Source of the DNA: Chrysochromulina tobinii
Lineage: Eukaryota; Haptophyta; Prymnesiales; Chrysochromulinaceae
DNA length: 44,169 nt
Reading direction: 5' to 3'
Assembly (NCBI GenBank): GCA_001275005.1
Contig: JWZX01003276.1
Location: forward strand, 1 to 44,169
Part shown: positions 43,575 to 44,169 of the stretch, in pieces
Layout of the letters: each line of letters begins with the position of its first letter
How positions within the stretch are numbered: the stretch's first letter is position 1
Notes under the pieces: generated by a model
The model's database searches: none
What the model was told of the DNA's origin: nothing
The model's input: only the letters and a program-made list of their open reading frames with translations
Made by a program: the position numbers and the translations under genes

Positions 43575-44105
43575 ATGCCGAAGATCATGCCGTACAGTAC
43601 GTCGTCCGCCTCGGCCCCGACGAAGGAGCTACTCACGAACGCGTGGCTCGCGGGTTTCGTCGACGGGCTGAGCCAGGACGATGACCTCGATCTCCCACCG
43701 GGGCAGAAGCCAAAGTGGTCAACCCACTCGCTCCGCAGGTTGGCGGACACGGTGGCCAGGAGGTACCGAGTCGAGACCGGCGTCACCGAAGACCAGATCG
43801 ACATCTACTTCGGTTGGAATGAGAAGATTTTGTTGAAGGCGATGCAGGTGCATTACGCCTCTTTGAGCATCAAGGAGGGGAGGATGATGCTGGCGAAGAT
43901 CACGGCACACGGGCATGCTGTGATCAAGGCCGCCAAAGGATGGTATTACGAGCTGGGGGTGCTTGAGAGCTGGGGTGGGTACGCTGGCCCGCCGCCCACA
44001 AGGTGGCGGGCCGGCACGGTCTGTCGACCTGTACCCCAATGCTATACTATTCACAGCTGTTCCACCCTACGCAGGGACGAACGGAGCAGCGGTGCACTCA
44101 CGTAG
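43575..44105 (+). pseudogene. C-terminal remnant of a tyrosine recombinase
   Basis: The frame gives 176 residues from the first ATG (43575). The segment WSTHSLRRLADTVARRY carries the H-x-L-R box of tyrosine recombinases (His codon 43725, Arg codon 43734). It is followed by a helix with IDIYFGWNEK and then LKAMQVHYASLS, whose Tyr (codon 43854-43856) is in the nucleophile position about 40 residues later. The N-terminal core-binding domain and the first catalytic Arg are not found upstream, so the gene is truncated. Stop codons and repeats precede it. Relatives of this kind occur in Cryptons, DIRS-type elements and algal integrated elements; which one cannot be decided. The remnant lies between perfect 65-bp direct repeats. 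Confidence 0.65.
43986..44012. repeat. GC-rich hairpin near the end of the recombinase remnant
   Basis: ggcccgccgcc and ggtggcgggcc can pair over 11 positions with one G-T pair around a short loop (cacaa). It lies inside the open frame near its 3' end, beyond the catalytic Tyr, and may be part of the element's own terminal structure. Confidence 0.5.
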
Positions 44106-44169
44106 GACCGTTGACGCGGGACGCGGCATCGGCCGCAGGGAGTGCGACGATTCGGAGAGAGACCGAAGA
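44105..44169. repeat. 65-bp direct repeat, right copy at the window edge
   Basis: This is identical to 43191-43255 and stops at the final base of the window, so its true length is unknown. A window ending inside a perfect repeat may mark the end of an assembled contig, where assemblers commonly break. The recombinase remnant's stop codon is directly at its start. Confidence 0.85.

Overview
The window looks like nuclear DNA of a photosynthetic, flagellated, single-celled alga, most likely a haptophyte or another chlorophyll-c alga. It is GC-rich and gene-dense, with mostly single-exon genes on both strands. Where I can see introns they are classical GT-AG (3332-3647 and 16634-16733). One protein carries a bipartite leader of the kind used to reach the thylakoid lumen of a complex plastid. 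Several others are ciliary or centrin-type (a CFAP96 homologue, multi-EF-hand proteins, SFI1-like W-motif proteins). Species-level assignment is inference; no rRNA, tRNA or organelle gene was seen.

Layout. 0.4-2.7 kb: membrane-anchored trypsin-like protease (-). 3.1-6.9 kb: a large protein of about ten GGEAD..IYG / GAAGLTS repeats, with one intron and an in-frame TAG (+). 8.2-9.0 kb: duplicated thylakoid-lumen protein (+). 9.7-12.1 kb: CFAP96 (-) divergent from an F-box-like protein (+). 12.4-13.7 kb: OGFOD3-like 2OG-Fe(II) oxygenase (-). 14.6-16.0 kb: BTB-BACK protein (-). 16.4-20.1 kb: divergent pair of EF-hand proteins. 20.4-21.2 kb: polytopic membrane protein (+). 21.4-23.3 kb: two unknown proteins (-), one with a broken frame. 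23.58-24.96 kb: gene-free accessory island holding a MITE-like element with long inverted ends, an internal GATACAT/ATGTATC array and an 11-bp flanking duplication, followed by a CTGTCGAG array and telomere-like CCCTAA(A)CCCC repeats. 25.3-27.3 kb: MGH1/GH63-like glycosidase (-), divergent from a long coiled-coil protein (27.6-30.2 kb, +), which converges on a TM plus W-motif plus EF-hand protein (31.0-33.9 kb, -). 33.9-35.4 kb: gene-free, rich in inverted and dispersed repeats. 35.4-38.9 kb: bifunctional HisHF (-) divergent from a Hip/ST13-like TPR cochaperone (+). 39.8-41.1 kb: ubiquitin-like plus retropepsin-like protein (+). 41.7-42.7 kb: HAD phosphatase (-). 42.8-44.2 kb: dispersed repeats and a tyrosine-recombinase remnant between two perfect 65-bp direct repeats, the second ending exactly at the window edge.

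There is no operon logic. Genes are arranged in divergent pairs with short shared promoters (260-570 bp) and convergent pairs with short 3' gaps. The cilium/centrin-type genes (9.7, 16.4, 18.5, 27.6 and 31.0 kb) are the strongest functional theme. The most unusual material is the repeat/mobile DNA at 23.6-25, 33.9-35.4 and 42.8-44.2 kb, the in-frame stop in the 3.1-6.9 kb gene, and the tail-anchor-like end of the histidine biosynthesis enzyme.
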